This document shows positions 39,415-47,565 of a stretch of 64,000 bases of DNA, piece by piece. Numbering within the stretch: position 1 is the stretch's first letter; every line of letters begins with the position of its first letter. A program made the translations under genes and the position numbers. Under the pieces are notes generated by a model. That model saw only the letters and a program-made list of their open reading frames with translations, did not search any database and was not told the origin of the DNA. The stretch spans positions 3,844,001-3,908,000 of the forward strand of contig NZ_CP157484.1 in NCBI RefSeq assembly GCF_045348435.1. The letters are read 5' to 3'. Origin of the DNA: Alsobacter sp045348435 (GTDB lineage Bacteria; Pseudomonadota; Alphaproteobacteria; Rhizobiales; Beijerinckiaceae).

Positions 39415-41682
39415 TCACGGGATCACGCGCGCCGGGCGCTGGGCCGCAGACGCGGCGCGCGGCGGCCATGGCTGCGTAACCGGCGAGGCCGCTGCGGGTT
39501 CCGTCGCCCGGATGCGGGCCCGCAGCGCGTTGAGGGTGACGATGATGGAGGAGCCCGACATGGCGGCCGCCGCGATCAGCGGCGTGACATGCCCCATGAT
39601 GGCCAGCGGCACCGCGACGAGGTTGTAGACCACCGCGATCCCGAGATTCTGGCGCATGACGACATTCGCCTTGCGGGCGAGCTCCAGCGCGTCAGCGACG
39701 GGCTTCAGGCGCTCGCCCAGGAACAGGGCGTCCGCCGAGGCCTGCGCCAGATGCGCGGCGGTGACCGGCGACAGCGACGCGTGGGCGGCGGCGAGCGCCG
39801 GGGCGTCGTTCAGCCCGTCCCCGACCATCAACACCCGGCGCCCCTCGGCCGCCATGGCCTCCAGGGCGGCGATCTTCTGCGCCGGCTTCAGCCCGGCCCG
39901 CCAGTCCTCCACGCCGAGCGCCCGCGCCGCCTCGGCCACCGGCCGCTCGCGGTCGCCCGACAGGATGGCGATCGCGTAGCCCCGCCGGCGCAGCGCTTCC
40001 ACGACCGCGACGGCGTCGGGCCGAAGCGTCTGGTGCAGCAGCATCACGGCCCGCTGCTCGCCCTGCTGGACGGCGATCAGCGTGGCCTCCGGATCGCCCG
40101 CCAGGGCCTCGGCCGCCAAAGCCTCGGCCCCGCAGAAGACGGCGCTTCCGAGCCGCGCCTCGACGCCGTCGATGCTGGCCGAGACGCCGTGGCCGGCGTC
40201 CTCGCGCGCGCCCGGATAGGGCGTCGACCCCAGCGCGCCGGCCGCGAGAGCCGCCGCCAGCGGGTGCCGGCTCGACAAAGCGAGGCGCCGGGCGCACGCG
40301 AGCAGGTCCGGCGCGATCTCATGCGCGTTGGCGACGCGCGGTTCGGGCGAGGTCAGCGTCCCCGTCTTGTCGAAGGCGATCACGTCGACGGCGGCGAGCC
40401 GTTCGATGGCGTCGCCGCTCTGCAGCAGCACGCCGGCCTTGAACAGCGCGCCGGAGGCGACGACCTGCGTGGCCGGCACGGCCAGCGCCAGCGCGCACGG
40501 GCAGGTGATGATCAGCACCGCGATCGCGGTGATCAGCGCGTCATGGACGCCGGCGCCGAGCGCCAGCCAGCCGAGCGCGGTCGCCAGCGCCGTCACATGC
40601 ACGATCGGCGAATAGACGCGCGCCGCACGGTCGGCGAGCCGCAGATAGCGCGAGCGGGCGTTGGCGGCCGTCTCGACCAGCCGGTTGACCTCGTCGAGCA
40701 GCGTGCCCTCGGCCGCGGCCCTCACCCGCACCACGAGGGCGCCTTCGAGATTGACCGTGCCGGCGTACACCATGGCGCCGGGGCCCACGGGCTCGCGCGC
40801 CGTCTCGCCGGTGACCAGGCTGGCGTCCACCAGCGACCGGCCGTCCTCCACGACGCCGTCGACGCAGACGCGGTCGCCGGGGAGCAGCATCACACGGTCG
40901 CCAGGCTTCACGGCCTTGACGGGCGCCTCGCGGATCTCCCCGTCCGGGCCAATGATGGCGGCGGTCTCGCCCCGAAGCGCCAGGAGGTTGCCGGCGACCG
41001 CCCGCGTCCTGCGCCGCATCGCCTGGTCGAGCACCCGTCCGAGCAGCAGGAAGAACAGGAGCATCACGGCGGAATCGAAATAGGCGTGGTGGGCGTGGTG
41101 GATCGTCTCGTAGAGCGACATGCCGAGCGCCAGCGACACGCCGAGCGAGATCGGCACGTCCATCGTCATGCTGCGCGCCCGGATGGCCCTCAGCGCGTTG
41201 CGGAAGAAGGGCTGGCCCGCATAGGCGGCCGTCGGCAGCGCGATCAGGGCGGAGAGCCAGTGGAACAGGTCGCGCGTCTCGTCGGTGATGTCGCTGACAT
41301 TGCCGGACCAGACCGACACCGAGAGCAGCATGATGTTCATGGCCGCGAAGCCCGCAACCGCGAGGCAGCGCAGCAGGAAGCGCATCTCGGCGGCCTCGAT
41401 CTCCTCCTGCCGGGACGGCTCGAAGGGATGCGCCCGGTAGCCGAGCTCGCCCAGCCGCGCCACGACCCGGGAGGCGTCGAAGCCGGGCTCGCGCCATTCC
41501 ACGGCGAGCCGCCGGTTGGTGTAGTTGAGCCTGGCCGAGACGAGCTCCGGCAGGCCGCGCAAGCCGCGCTCGATGTCGCCGATGCAGGCCGCGCAGGTGA
41601 TCCCCTCGACGGCGAGGTCGAGGCGCCGGGCGCCGTCGGGGCGGGTCTCGATCAGGGCGGAGTAGTCGAACGCGGGGGACAC
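39415..41682 (-). CDS. ccoI: Copper-translocating P1B-type ATPase CcoI (FixI)
   Basis: A 755-residue copper ATPase that exports Cu(I) to the periplasm for cbb3 oxidase assembly. An HMA domain begins near residue 20 with GITCAACIGDIE (CxxC at 32-35). Eight helices, the transport motif CPC (about 396), the phosphorylation site DKTGT (about 440) and the hinge GDGLNDAPAL follow. The start is GTG at 41682, five bases after a perfect AGGAGG; no suitable ATG exists nearby. It lies between ccoH and ccoS. Confidence 0.96.
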   Translation of the reverse strand: MSPAFDYSALIETRPDGARRLDLAVEGITCAACIGDIERGLRGLPELVSARLNYTNRRLAVEWREPGFDASRVVARLGELGYRAHPFEPSRQEEIEAAEMRFLLRCLAVAGFAAMNIMLLSVSVWSGNVSDITDETRDLFHWLSALIALPTAAYAGQPFFRNALRAIRARSMTMDVPISLGVSLALGMSLYETIHHAHHAYFDSAVMLLFFLLLGRVLDQAMRRRTRAVAGNLLALRGETAAIIGPDGEIREAPVKAVKPGDRVMLLPGDRVCVDGVVEDGRSLVDASLVTGETAREPVGPGAMVYAGTVNLEGALVVRVRAAAEGTLLDEVNRLVETAANARSRYLRLADRAARVYSPIVHVTALATALGWLALGAGVHDALITAIAVLIITCPCALALAVPATQVVASGALFKAGVLLQSGDAIERLAAVDVIAFDKTGTLTSPEPRVANAHEIAPDLLACARRLALSSRHPLAAALAAGALGSTPYPGAREDAGHGVSASIDGVEARLGSAVFCGAEALAAEALAGDPEATLIAVQQGEQRAVMLLHQTLRPDAVAVVEALRRRGYAIAILSGDRERPVAEAARALGVEDWRAGLKPAQKIAALEAMAAEGRRVLMVGDGLNDAPALAAAHASLSPVTAAHLAQASADALFLGERLKPVADALELARKANVVMRQNLGIAVVYNLVAVPLAIMGHVTPLIAAAAMSGSSIIVTLNALRARIRATEPAAASPVTQPWPPRAASAAQRPARVIP

Positions 41683-41723
41683 GTGAACCTCCTGTGAGCC
41701 GGACGCCCGGCGTGGACGGCGCC

Positions 41724-42230
41724 TTACGGCAGCATGATGCGGCTGCGCGAGCGGAACGCGCGCTGGTCGCCCCGGACGATGTCGAGCACCAGGTCCCACT
41801 GGCCCGGCGCGACGCCCTCGACCGCCGCGCCGTAGCGCCCGCCGCCCAGGGCCGTGAGCTCGACGCCGCGGTCCTCCCGCTTGTCGGCGGGCCGTTCGAG
41901 CGTGGCGCGCAGCTCGACGCCCGCCAGCGCCATGGCGTTGCGGTCGGACGCGATGACGTCGATCCGCGCGTGGCCGTCCGGGCCGCGCGTCACCGAGGCG
42001 TTCACCGTCCAGCCGAGCTCGGCCTGCCGCCTTGCGTCGGCCAGCTCGGCATTGAAGGCGAGCCCGTCCTTGTAGGGCGTGGCGCTCTCCATGCCGCTGA
42101 AGGTCTTGATGGCGACATGCATCATGTAGCCGTTGACGGCGAACACCACGCCGAAGAAGCCCAGCAGGATGAGGATCACATGCCGCCCATTGAGGCGAAA
42201 TCCACGGTCGTTCATGGCGACGTCGCTCAT
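41724..42230 (-). CDS. ccoH: cbb3 oxidase assembly protein CcoH (FixH)
   Basis: A 168-residue membrane-anchored protein: one N-terminal helix (GRHVILILLGFFGVVFAVNGYMMHVAI) and a periplasmic beta domain of the FixH family (YKDGLAFNAELADARRQAELGWTVNASVT; PGQWDLVLDIVRGDQRAFRSRSRIML). It stabilises assembly intermediates of the cbb3 oxidase. Its start overlaps the ccoG stop (ATGA), and ccoI follows 41 bp later. Confidence 0.95.
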   Translation of the reverse strand: MSDVAMNDRGFRLNGRHVILILLGFFGVVFAVNGYMMHVAIKTFSGMESATPYKDGLAFNAELADARRQAELGWTVNASVTRGPDGHARIDVIASDRNAMALAGVELRATLERPADKREDRGVELTALGGGRYGAAVEGVAPGQWDLVLDIVRGDQRAFRSRSRIMLP

Positions 42231-43738
42231 GGCGCGCTCCCCGGTCCCTTGAAGAAGTCGTCCGCATAGGCCGTCGCGCCGCTGACGATGTCGGTCAGGC
42301 GGAAGCGCAGGTTGCGGGATTCGACGGCGTCGCCCTTGGGCGTCGTCACCAGGGCCCGCAGCTCGCGGGTCTGGTCCGGCAGCACCTCCAGGACGGCCGA
42401 TTGCTCGGCCCGCCCGGGCTCTCCGATGATCTCCAGATGCGCGTCGGCGATGCCGAGGATCTCCAGCCGGTAGGGCCGCGCGTCGAGAGACTTGTTGGTG
42501 AGCCGCACCGTGAAGGCGTTGCGGATCGAGCCGTCGGCCAGCTTCACGAAGACGGGGTTGCGGTCATGCAGCGCGCTCACCCCGATCGTGGTGCGGGTCG
42601 CCAGCGTATAGGCCATGAAGCCCCCGATGGCGGCGATCAGCCCGGCGTAGAGCACCGTCCGCGGCCGGACGAGGTGGTATTCGGGCTCCTCTCGCGCGAT
42701 ACGCCGCTGCACGTTGACGTCGGTGTCGTAGCCGATCAGCCCGGTGGGCCGCCCGATCTTGACCATGACGTTGTCGCAGGCGTCGATGCACAGCCCGCAC
42801 TGGATGCAGCCGAGCTGCAGGCCGTCGCGGATGTCCACGCCCGTCGGGCACACATTTACGCATTGGTGGCAGTCGACGCAGTCGCCCGCCGGCTCGCCGC
42901 GCAGGCGCGCCGCCTCGGCCTTCTTGGCGGAGAGGCGCGGCTCGCCCCGGTCGTACCGGTAGGTGACGTTGAGGGCGTGCTCGTCGGTGAGCGCCGCCTG
43001 GATGCGGGGCCAGGGGCACATATAGAGGCAGACCTGCTCGCGCATGAAGCCGGCGAGCGAGTAGGTCGTGAAGGTCAGGATGCCGATCCACACATAGGCG
43101 ACCATGGGCGCCTGGAACGTCACCAGCTCGCGCACCAGCGTCGGCGCGTCGGCGAAGTAGAGCACCCAGGCGCCGCCGGTCCACCAGGCGACGAGGAGCC
43201 AGATGGAGTGCTTCAGCACCTTCTGGGCGATGCGCTCCAGGTCCCACGGGCCCTGCGACTTGCGGATCTGCTCGCGGCGGTCGCCCTCGATCAGGCGCTC
43301 GACGGCGTAGAAGAGGTCGGTCCAGACCGTCTGGGGGCAGAGATAGCCGCACCAGAGCCGGCCCGCGACGGCGTTCATCAGGAACAGCCCGAGCGCCGCC
43401 AGCACCAGGAGCCCGGTGATGTAGTAGAGCTCCTGCGGCCAGATCTCGATCATGAAGAAGTAGAAGCGCCTGTTCGGCAGGTCGAGCAGCACGGCCTGGT
43501 CGGGGGCGTTCGGCCCCCGGTCCCAGCGCACGAAGGGCAGGAAATAGTAGACGCCCAGCGTGACGATCAAGATCGCCCACTTGATCGTGCGGAACTTGCC
43601 CTTCACGGCCGCCGGGAAGATATCCTTGCGGGCCTCGTAGAGCGGGGCGTCGTCGTCCAGGTCGGCGACGGCTGCGGGGGAGCCGGCCTGCGCTGCGCCG
43701 GGGGTCAAGCCCGCGACTCCGGTTTCGACGGGTCTCAT
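42227..43738 (-). CDS. ccoG: cbb3 oxidase accessory protein CcoG (FixG/RdxA)
   Basis: A 503-residue membrane protein with four to five helices and two [4Fe-4S] ferredoxin motifs in CVDCHQCVNVCPTGVDIRDG and CIQCGLCIDACD, plus the upstream CGYLCPQTVW and EQVCLYMCPWPRIQ cysteines. CcoG is a cupric reductase supplying Cu(I) for the CcoN active site. A C-terminal Ig-like FixG domain is present (VRLTNKSLDARPYRLEILGI). It is first of ccoGHIS, 81 bp after ccoP with a GAAGAGC/GCTCTTC hairpin between them at 43749-43786. Confidence 0.97.
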   Translation of the reverse strand: MRPVETGVAGLTPGAAQAGSPAAVADLDDDAPLYEARKDIFPAAVKGKFRTIKWAILIVTLGVYYFLPFVRWDRGPNAPDQAVLLDLPNRRFYFFMIEIWPQELYYITGLLVLAALGLFLMNAVAGRLWCGYLCPQTVWTDLFYAVERLIEGDRREQIRKSQGPWDLERIAQKVLKHSIWLLVAWWTGGAWVLYFADAPTLVRELVTFQAPMVAYVWIGILTFTTYSLAGFMREQVCLYMCPWPRIQAALTDEHALNVTYRYDRGEPRLSAKKAEAARLRGEPAGDCVDCHQCVNVCPTGVDIRDGLQLGCIQCGLCIDACDNVMVKIGRPTGLIGYDTDVNVQRRIAREEPEYHLVRPRTVLYAGLIAAIGGFMAYTLATRTTIGVSALHDRNPVFVKLADGSIRNAFTVRLTNKSLDARPYRLEILGIADAHLEIIGEPGRAEQSAVLEVLPDQTRELRALVTTPKGDAVESRNLRFRLTDIVSGATAYADDFFKGPGSAP

Positions 43739-43748
43739 GGCGATGCCT

Positions 43749-43786
43749 CGAAGAGCCGAATGGGGGAGCGGGCCCGGCGCTCTTCG
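43749..43786 (-). terminator. Hairpin between ccoP and ccoG
   Basis: Arms CGAAGAGC and GCTCTTCG flank a 22-base GC-rich loop in the 81-bp gap between ccoNOQP and ccoGHIS. There is no T tract. It may partly terminate or protect the ccoNOQP mRNA, giving less of the assembly factors than of the oxidase. Confidence 0.4.
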
Positions 43787-43819
43787 TCCGCCGGACCCGG
43801 GCAGGATGGAGGCGGCCCT

Positions 43820-44692
43820 TTACTGGCCGCCGCCCAGGGAGTGCACATAGACGGTCAGGGCCTTCACGGTGGTCGGATCGAGCCGGCTGGCCCAGGTCGG
43901 CATCACGCCGCCGCGGCCATTCGTGATCGTCTCCTCGAGGGTGGCCTGGTCGCCGCCATACAGCCAGATATTGGCCGTGAGGTTGGGCGCGCCGACCTCC
44001 GGGTTGCCCTTGCCGGCGTCGCCGTGGCAGGCGGCGCAGTTCTCGGCGAAGAGCTTCTGGCCCTTGGCCGCGTCACCGCGCTCCGGCTTGTTCCCGGCCA
44101 GCGTCCGCACATAGGCGGCGAGGTTCGGGATCTCGGCCTTGGGGATGATGCCGTCCTTGCCGAAGGCCGGCATCGGCCCCATGCGGGAGTCCGGGTCCTC
44201 GTTGCGGATTCCGTGCAGGATGGTCTGCTGGATCGCCTCCAGCGAGCCGCCCCAGATCCACTGGTCGTCGTTCAGGTTCGGGTAGTTCTTCGCCCCCTGC
44301 GCGCCCTGCCCGTGGCACGGAGCGCAGTTGTTGCCGAAGGCGGCCTTGCCGAGCGCCCGCGCCACCGTCAGCAGCTTGGGATCCTTCTCGATGTCGGCCA
44401 GCGGCGCGGCGGAGAGCTTGGCGACGGTGTCGCCGCGCATCGCCGTCAGGGCGGCCATGTCCTGCTCGATGGCCGTGCGGGTCTGGTACCCGAGCACGCC
44501 CCTGGTGTAGCCGCTGACCAGCGGCCACGCCGGATAGGCGATGACATAGCCGACCCCCCAGACGATGCAGGCGTAGAACATCCACAGCCACCAGCGCGGC
44601 AGCGGCGTGTTCAGCTCCTGGATGCCGTCCCAGTCATGCCCGGTCGTGGCGACGCCCGTGACGGCGTCGAGCTTGGTGTTCTCGGCGGCCAT
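43820..44692 (-). CDS. ccoP: cbb3 cytochrome c oxidase subunit CcoP (dihaem)
   Basis: A 290-residue dihaem c subunit. It starts with the conserved GVATTGHDWDGIQELNTPLPRWWLWMFYACIVWGVGYVIAYPAWP segment, which is its membrane anchor. Two haem sites follow, CAPCHGQGAQG and CAACHGDAGKGNPEVGAPNL. It brings electrons from soluble cytochrome c to CcoO. Its start is 5 bp from the ccoQ stop. DSRMGPMPAFGKDG and VMPTWASRLDP provide the Met ligands. Confidence 0.97.
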   Translation of the reverse strand: MAAENTKLDAVTGVATTGHDWDGIQELNTPLPRWWLWMFYACIVWGVGYVIAYPAWPLVSGYTRGVLGYQTRTAIEQDMAALTAMRGDTVAKLSAAPLADIEKDPKLLTVARALGKAAFGNNCAPCHGQGAQGAKNYPNLNDDQWIWGGSLEAIQQTILHGIRNEDPDSRMGPMPAFGKDGIIPKAEIPNLAAYVRTLAGNKPERGDAAKGQKLFAENCAACHGDAGKGNPEVGAPNLTANIWLYGGDQATLEETITNGRGGVMPTWASRLDPTTVKALTVYVHSLGGGQ

Positions 44693-44697
44693 CGCGG

Positions 44698-44847
44698 TCA
44701 GTCCTTTTCGAGCGGCAGGCGCGCAGCATCGTCGAACTGGGCGCGGTTCTTGGGGTTGAGGGCGTAGGCGAGCGCGAGGGCGAACATCACCACGAAGCCG
44801 ACGGTCCCCCAGGTTTGGGCAGTCTCAGACAGAAATTCGTAAGTCAC
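44698..44847 (-). CDS. ccoQ: cbb3 oxidase subunit CcoQ
   Basis: A 49-residue single-helix subunit (VTYEFLSETAQTWGTVGFVV then MFALALAYALNPKNRAQFDDAARLPLEKD). It stabilises the CcoNO-CcoP complex. The start is GTG at 44847, behind a strong GAGGAGG site overlapping the end of ccoO. The NPKNRxxFDDAARLPLExD ending is diagnostic. Confidence 0.95.
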   Translation of the reverse strand: MTYEFLSETAQTWGTVGFVVMFALALAYALNPKNRAQFDDAARLPLEKD

Positions 44848-44857
44848 CGACGCCTCC

Positions 44858-45592
44858 TCAGCGCACGTTCGCCTTGTCGTCGTAAGTCTTGAAGTCGACC
44901 ATCGTGCCCAGCACCTGCAGGTACGCCACGAGAGCGTCCATCTCGGTGACCTCGGACGGATTGCCGTCGAAGTCGCGGGCCAGCGCCTTGGGGTAGCGCT
45001 TGGCGAGGTCGGCCGCGCCCGGGTCGTCGTTGGCCGCCTGGGCCAGGACGTCGCCCTTGGCCTTGGCGATCATCTCCGGCGTATAGGGCACCCCCACGGT
45101 GGCCTGCGCATTCATGTCGTCGGCGATGTGCTCGTAGTCGAGCGCCGTCGTCGCCAGGAACGGATAGCCGGGCATGATGGACGCGGGCGCCACGGCGCGC
45201 GGGTTCACCAGGTGGGCGCGCTGCCACTCGTCCGAATACTTGCCGCCGACGCGTCCGAGATCCGGCCCGGTGCGCTTGGAGCCCCACTGGAACGGATGGT
45301 CGTACATGCTCTCGGCCGCCAGCGAGTAGTGGCCGTAGCGCTCCACCTCGTCGCGCAGCGGACGGATCATCTGCGAGTGGCAGTTGTAGCAGCCCTCGCG
45401 CAGATAGATGTTGCGGCCCGCCAGCTCGAGGGGCGTGTAGGGGCGAACGCCCTGCACGGCCTCGATCGTGCTCTTCAGGTAGAAGAGCGGGGCGATTTCC
45501 ACGAGCCCGCCGATCGCGACCGCGACCAGGATGCCCACGAGGAGGACGAGCGAGTTCTTTTCGAAGACTTTGTGCTTGGCCCAGACGGACAT
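44858..45592 (-). CDS. ccoO: cbb3 cytochrome c oxidase subunit CcoO (monohaem)
   Basis: A 244-residue membrane-anchored monohaem c subunit that passes electrons from CcoP to CcoN. The N-terminal anchor is NSLVLLVGILVAVAIGGLVEIAPLFY. GRNIYLREGCYNCHSQMIRPLRDE contains the haem site, and HPFQWGSKRTGPDLGRVGGKYSD follows. VAYLQVLGTMVDF is the conserved C-terminal helix. It lies 10 bp after ccoN. Confidence 0.98.
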   Translation of the reverse strand: MSVWAKHKVFEKNSLVLLVGILVAVAIGGLVEIAPLFYLKSTIEAVQGVRPYTPLELAGRNIYLREGCYNCHSQMIRPLRDEVERYGHYSLAAESMYDHPFQWGSKRTGPDLGRVGGKYSDEWQRAHLVNPRAVAPASIMPGYPFLATTALDYEHIADDMNAQATVGVPYTPEMIAKAKGDVLAQAANDDPGAADLAKRYPKALARDFDGNPSEVTEMDALVAYLQVLGTMVDFKTYDDKANVR

Positions 45593-45602
45593 GGGAGCCC
45601 CC

Positions 45603-47261
45603 TTACTCTGCCGGAACCAGCTGGGGACGGATGTCCGCGACCGCCTGGGTCTCGGGCGACGTGATCGTCTTCCAGATGTTGAAGGCCATGATGAGAGCGC
45701 CGGCGAGGAACAGCCCGCCTCCCAGCGCGCGGATGACGTAGAAGGGATGCATCGCCTCGACGGTCTCGATGAACGAGTATTCGAGGAAGCCGAGGCTGGT
45801 GTAGGCGCGCCACATCAGGCCTTGCAGGATGCCCGACACCCACATCGCCGAGATGTAGAAGACGATGCCGATGGTCGAGACCCAGAAGTGCCAGTTCACC
45901 AGCCGCAGCGAGTAGAGGCGGCTGCGGTTGAACACCCACGGCACCAGGCAGTAGATCGCCCCGAAGGAGACGTAGCCGACCCAGCCCAGCGCGCCCGAAT
46001 GCACGTGGCCGATGGTCCAGTCGGTGTAGTGGCTGAGCGAGTTCACCGACTTGATCGACATGAGCGGCCCCTCGAAGGTCGACATGCCGTAGAAGGCGAC
46101 GGACACCACCATCATGCGCAGCACCGGATCGGTGCGCAGCTTGTCCCACGCGCCCTGCAGGGTCATGAGGCCGTTGATCATTCCGCCCCAGGAGGGCATC
46201 CACAGGATGATCGAGAACACCATGCCGAGCGTCTGCGCCCAGTCGGGCAGCGCCGTGTAGTGCAGGTGATGCGGGCCGGCCCAGATATAGATGAAGATCA
46301 GCGCCCAGAAGTGCACGATCGACAGTCGGTAGGAATAGACCGGCCGCTCGGCGCGCTTCGGGATGAAGTAGTACATGATGGCCAGGAAGCCGGCGGTGAG
46401 GAAGAAGCCAACCGCGTTATGGCCGTACCACCACTGCACCATGGCGTCCTGCACGCCGGACCAGACGATGTAGGACTTGGGCGAGTAGATCGACACCGGC
46501 ACGGCGGCGTTGTTGCCGAGATGCAGCATCGCGATGGTGACGATGAAGGCGAGGTAGAACCAGTTGGCCACGTAGATGTGCGGCTCCTGGCGCTTCCACA
46601 GCGTCGTCAGGAAGACCAGCAGGTAGACGACCCACACCACCGTGAGCCAGAGATCGGCGTACCACTCGGGCTCGGCGTATTCCTTGCCCTGCGTAATGCC
46701 GAGCAGGTAGCCGGTGCCGGCGATGACGATGAAGAAGTTGTAGCCCAGCACCACGAACCAGGGGGCGATGTCGCCGGCCAGCCGCGCGTGGCAGGTGCGC
46801 TGCACGACGTAGAAGGACGTCGCGATCAGCACGTTGCCGCCGAAGGCGAAGATCACCGCGGAGGTGTGCAACGGCCGCAGGCGACCGAAATTGATCAGCC
46901 CGAAGTCGAAGTTCAGCGCCGGGAACGCCAGCTCGAGCGCCGCGTAGAGCCCCACCGTGAAGCCGGCGATGCCCCACACGACGGCCGCGATCGTGGAGAA
47001 CTGGATGGGCCCGTAGCTGTAGTTCGGCCGGCCGTCGACGACCTGCGCCGGCGCTTCGGCCGGCCGGCTGAAGTAGCGGTTGAAGATCGCGAACACCGCC
47101 GCGACGCTGCCGGCCGCGAACAGATAGGCATGGAAGGCGTAGGCTGGCGTCCACGCTTTCGCGGCGATCAGGATCGAGAGGGCCGCGAGCGCCGCGAACG
47201 CGATCGCGGCTCCCCCCTCGCCGATCGTGATGCTCTTACTGGTAGACGCCGTATGCGCCAT
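45603..47261 (-). CDS. ccoN: cbb3 cytochrome c oxidase catalytic subunit CcoN
   Basis: The 552-residue catalytic subunit of the high-affinity cbb3 terminal oxidase, with twelve helices holding haem b, haem b3 and CuB. Conserved stretches include RLRPLHTSAVIFAFGGNVLIATSFYVVQRTC, WWYGHNAVGFFLTAGFLAIMYYFIPK (CuB histidine and the cross-linked Tyr region), HFWALIFIYIWAGPHHLHYTALPDW and DWTIGHVHSGALGWVGYVSFGAIYCLVPW (haem ligands). The start is the ATG at 47261, behind AAGGGGGAAG. A FixK/FNR box lies 124 bp upstream. Confidence 0.98.
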   Translation of the reverse strand: MAHTASTSKSITIGEGGAAIAFAALAALSILIAAKAWTPAYAFHAYLFAAGSVAAVFAIFNRYFSRPAEAPAQVVDGRPNYSYGPIQFSTIAAVVWGIAGFTVGLYAALELAFPALNFDFGLINFGRLRPLHTSAVIFAFGGNVLIATSFYVVQRTCHARLAGDIAPWFVVLGYNFFIVIAGTGYLLGITQGKEYAEPEWYADLWLTVVWVVYLLVFLTTLWKRQEPHIYVANWFYLAFIVTIAMLHLGNNAAVPVSIYSPKSYIVWSGVQDAMVQWWYGHNAVGFFLTAGFLAIMYYFIPKRAERPVYSYRLSIVHFWALIFIYIWAGPHHLHYTALPDWAQTLGMVFSIILWMPSWGGMINGLMTLQGAWDKLRTDPVLRMMVVSVAFYGMSTFEGPLMSIKSVNSLSHYTDWTIGHVHSGALGWVGYVSFGAIYCLVPWVFNRSRLYSLRLVNWHFWVSTIGIVFYISAMWVSGILQGLMWRAYTSLGFLEYSFIETVEAMHPFYVIRALGGGLFLAGALIMAFNIWKTITSPETQAVADIRPQLVPAE

Positions 47262-47565
47262 GTCTTCCCCCTTGGGACCGTGATCCGCTCTCAGCGCCTC
47301 TCCCGAGCGACGCCTGGCATGGACCAAGGGCCGCGGGGTTCGGCTGGATTGAGGGCACCATGGGGAGGGCGCTGGGGGCGCGCGTTGACCTCGATCAACA
47401 TGCCGCCGAGACAAAAGGCCAAGCCGGCCGATCTCCGGCCGAAACGGCTGGAATTCGAGGCTGCGCCTGCAAAGCGGGCCGGATGCGAAGGACTACGTAG
47501 GGGTTCGCCACAAGGGGCCGGAACGGCGATTCCAGCCGTCCGGGCTTCGCCCGGGCCGGATCGAC
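47262..47565. other. Intergenic region between the hybrid kinase and ccoN
   Basis: A 304-bp gap following the leftward hybrid kinase gene and preceding the leftward ccoN. It contains the FixK/FNR box at 47385-47398 and a strong ribosome binding site before ccoN. I see no small gene in it. Confidence 0.7.
47385..47398. promoter_or_regulatory. FixK/FNR-type box of the ccoNOQP promoter
   Basis: TTGACCTCGATCAA matches TTGAY-N4-RTCAA with full symmetry in the outer bases. Centred about 130 bp before the ccoN ATG, it is where the oxygen-responsive regulator FixK/FNR activates cbb3 operons in Rhizobiales. The regulator gene is not in this window. Confidence 0.85.
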
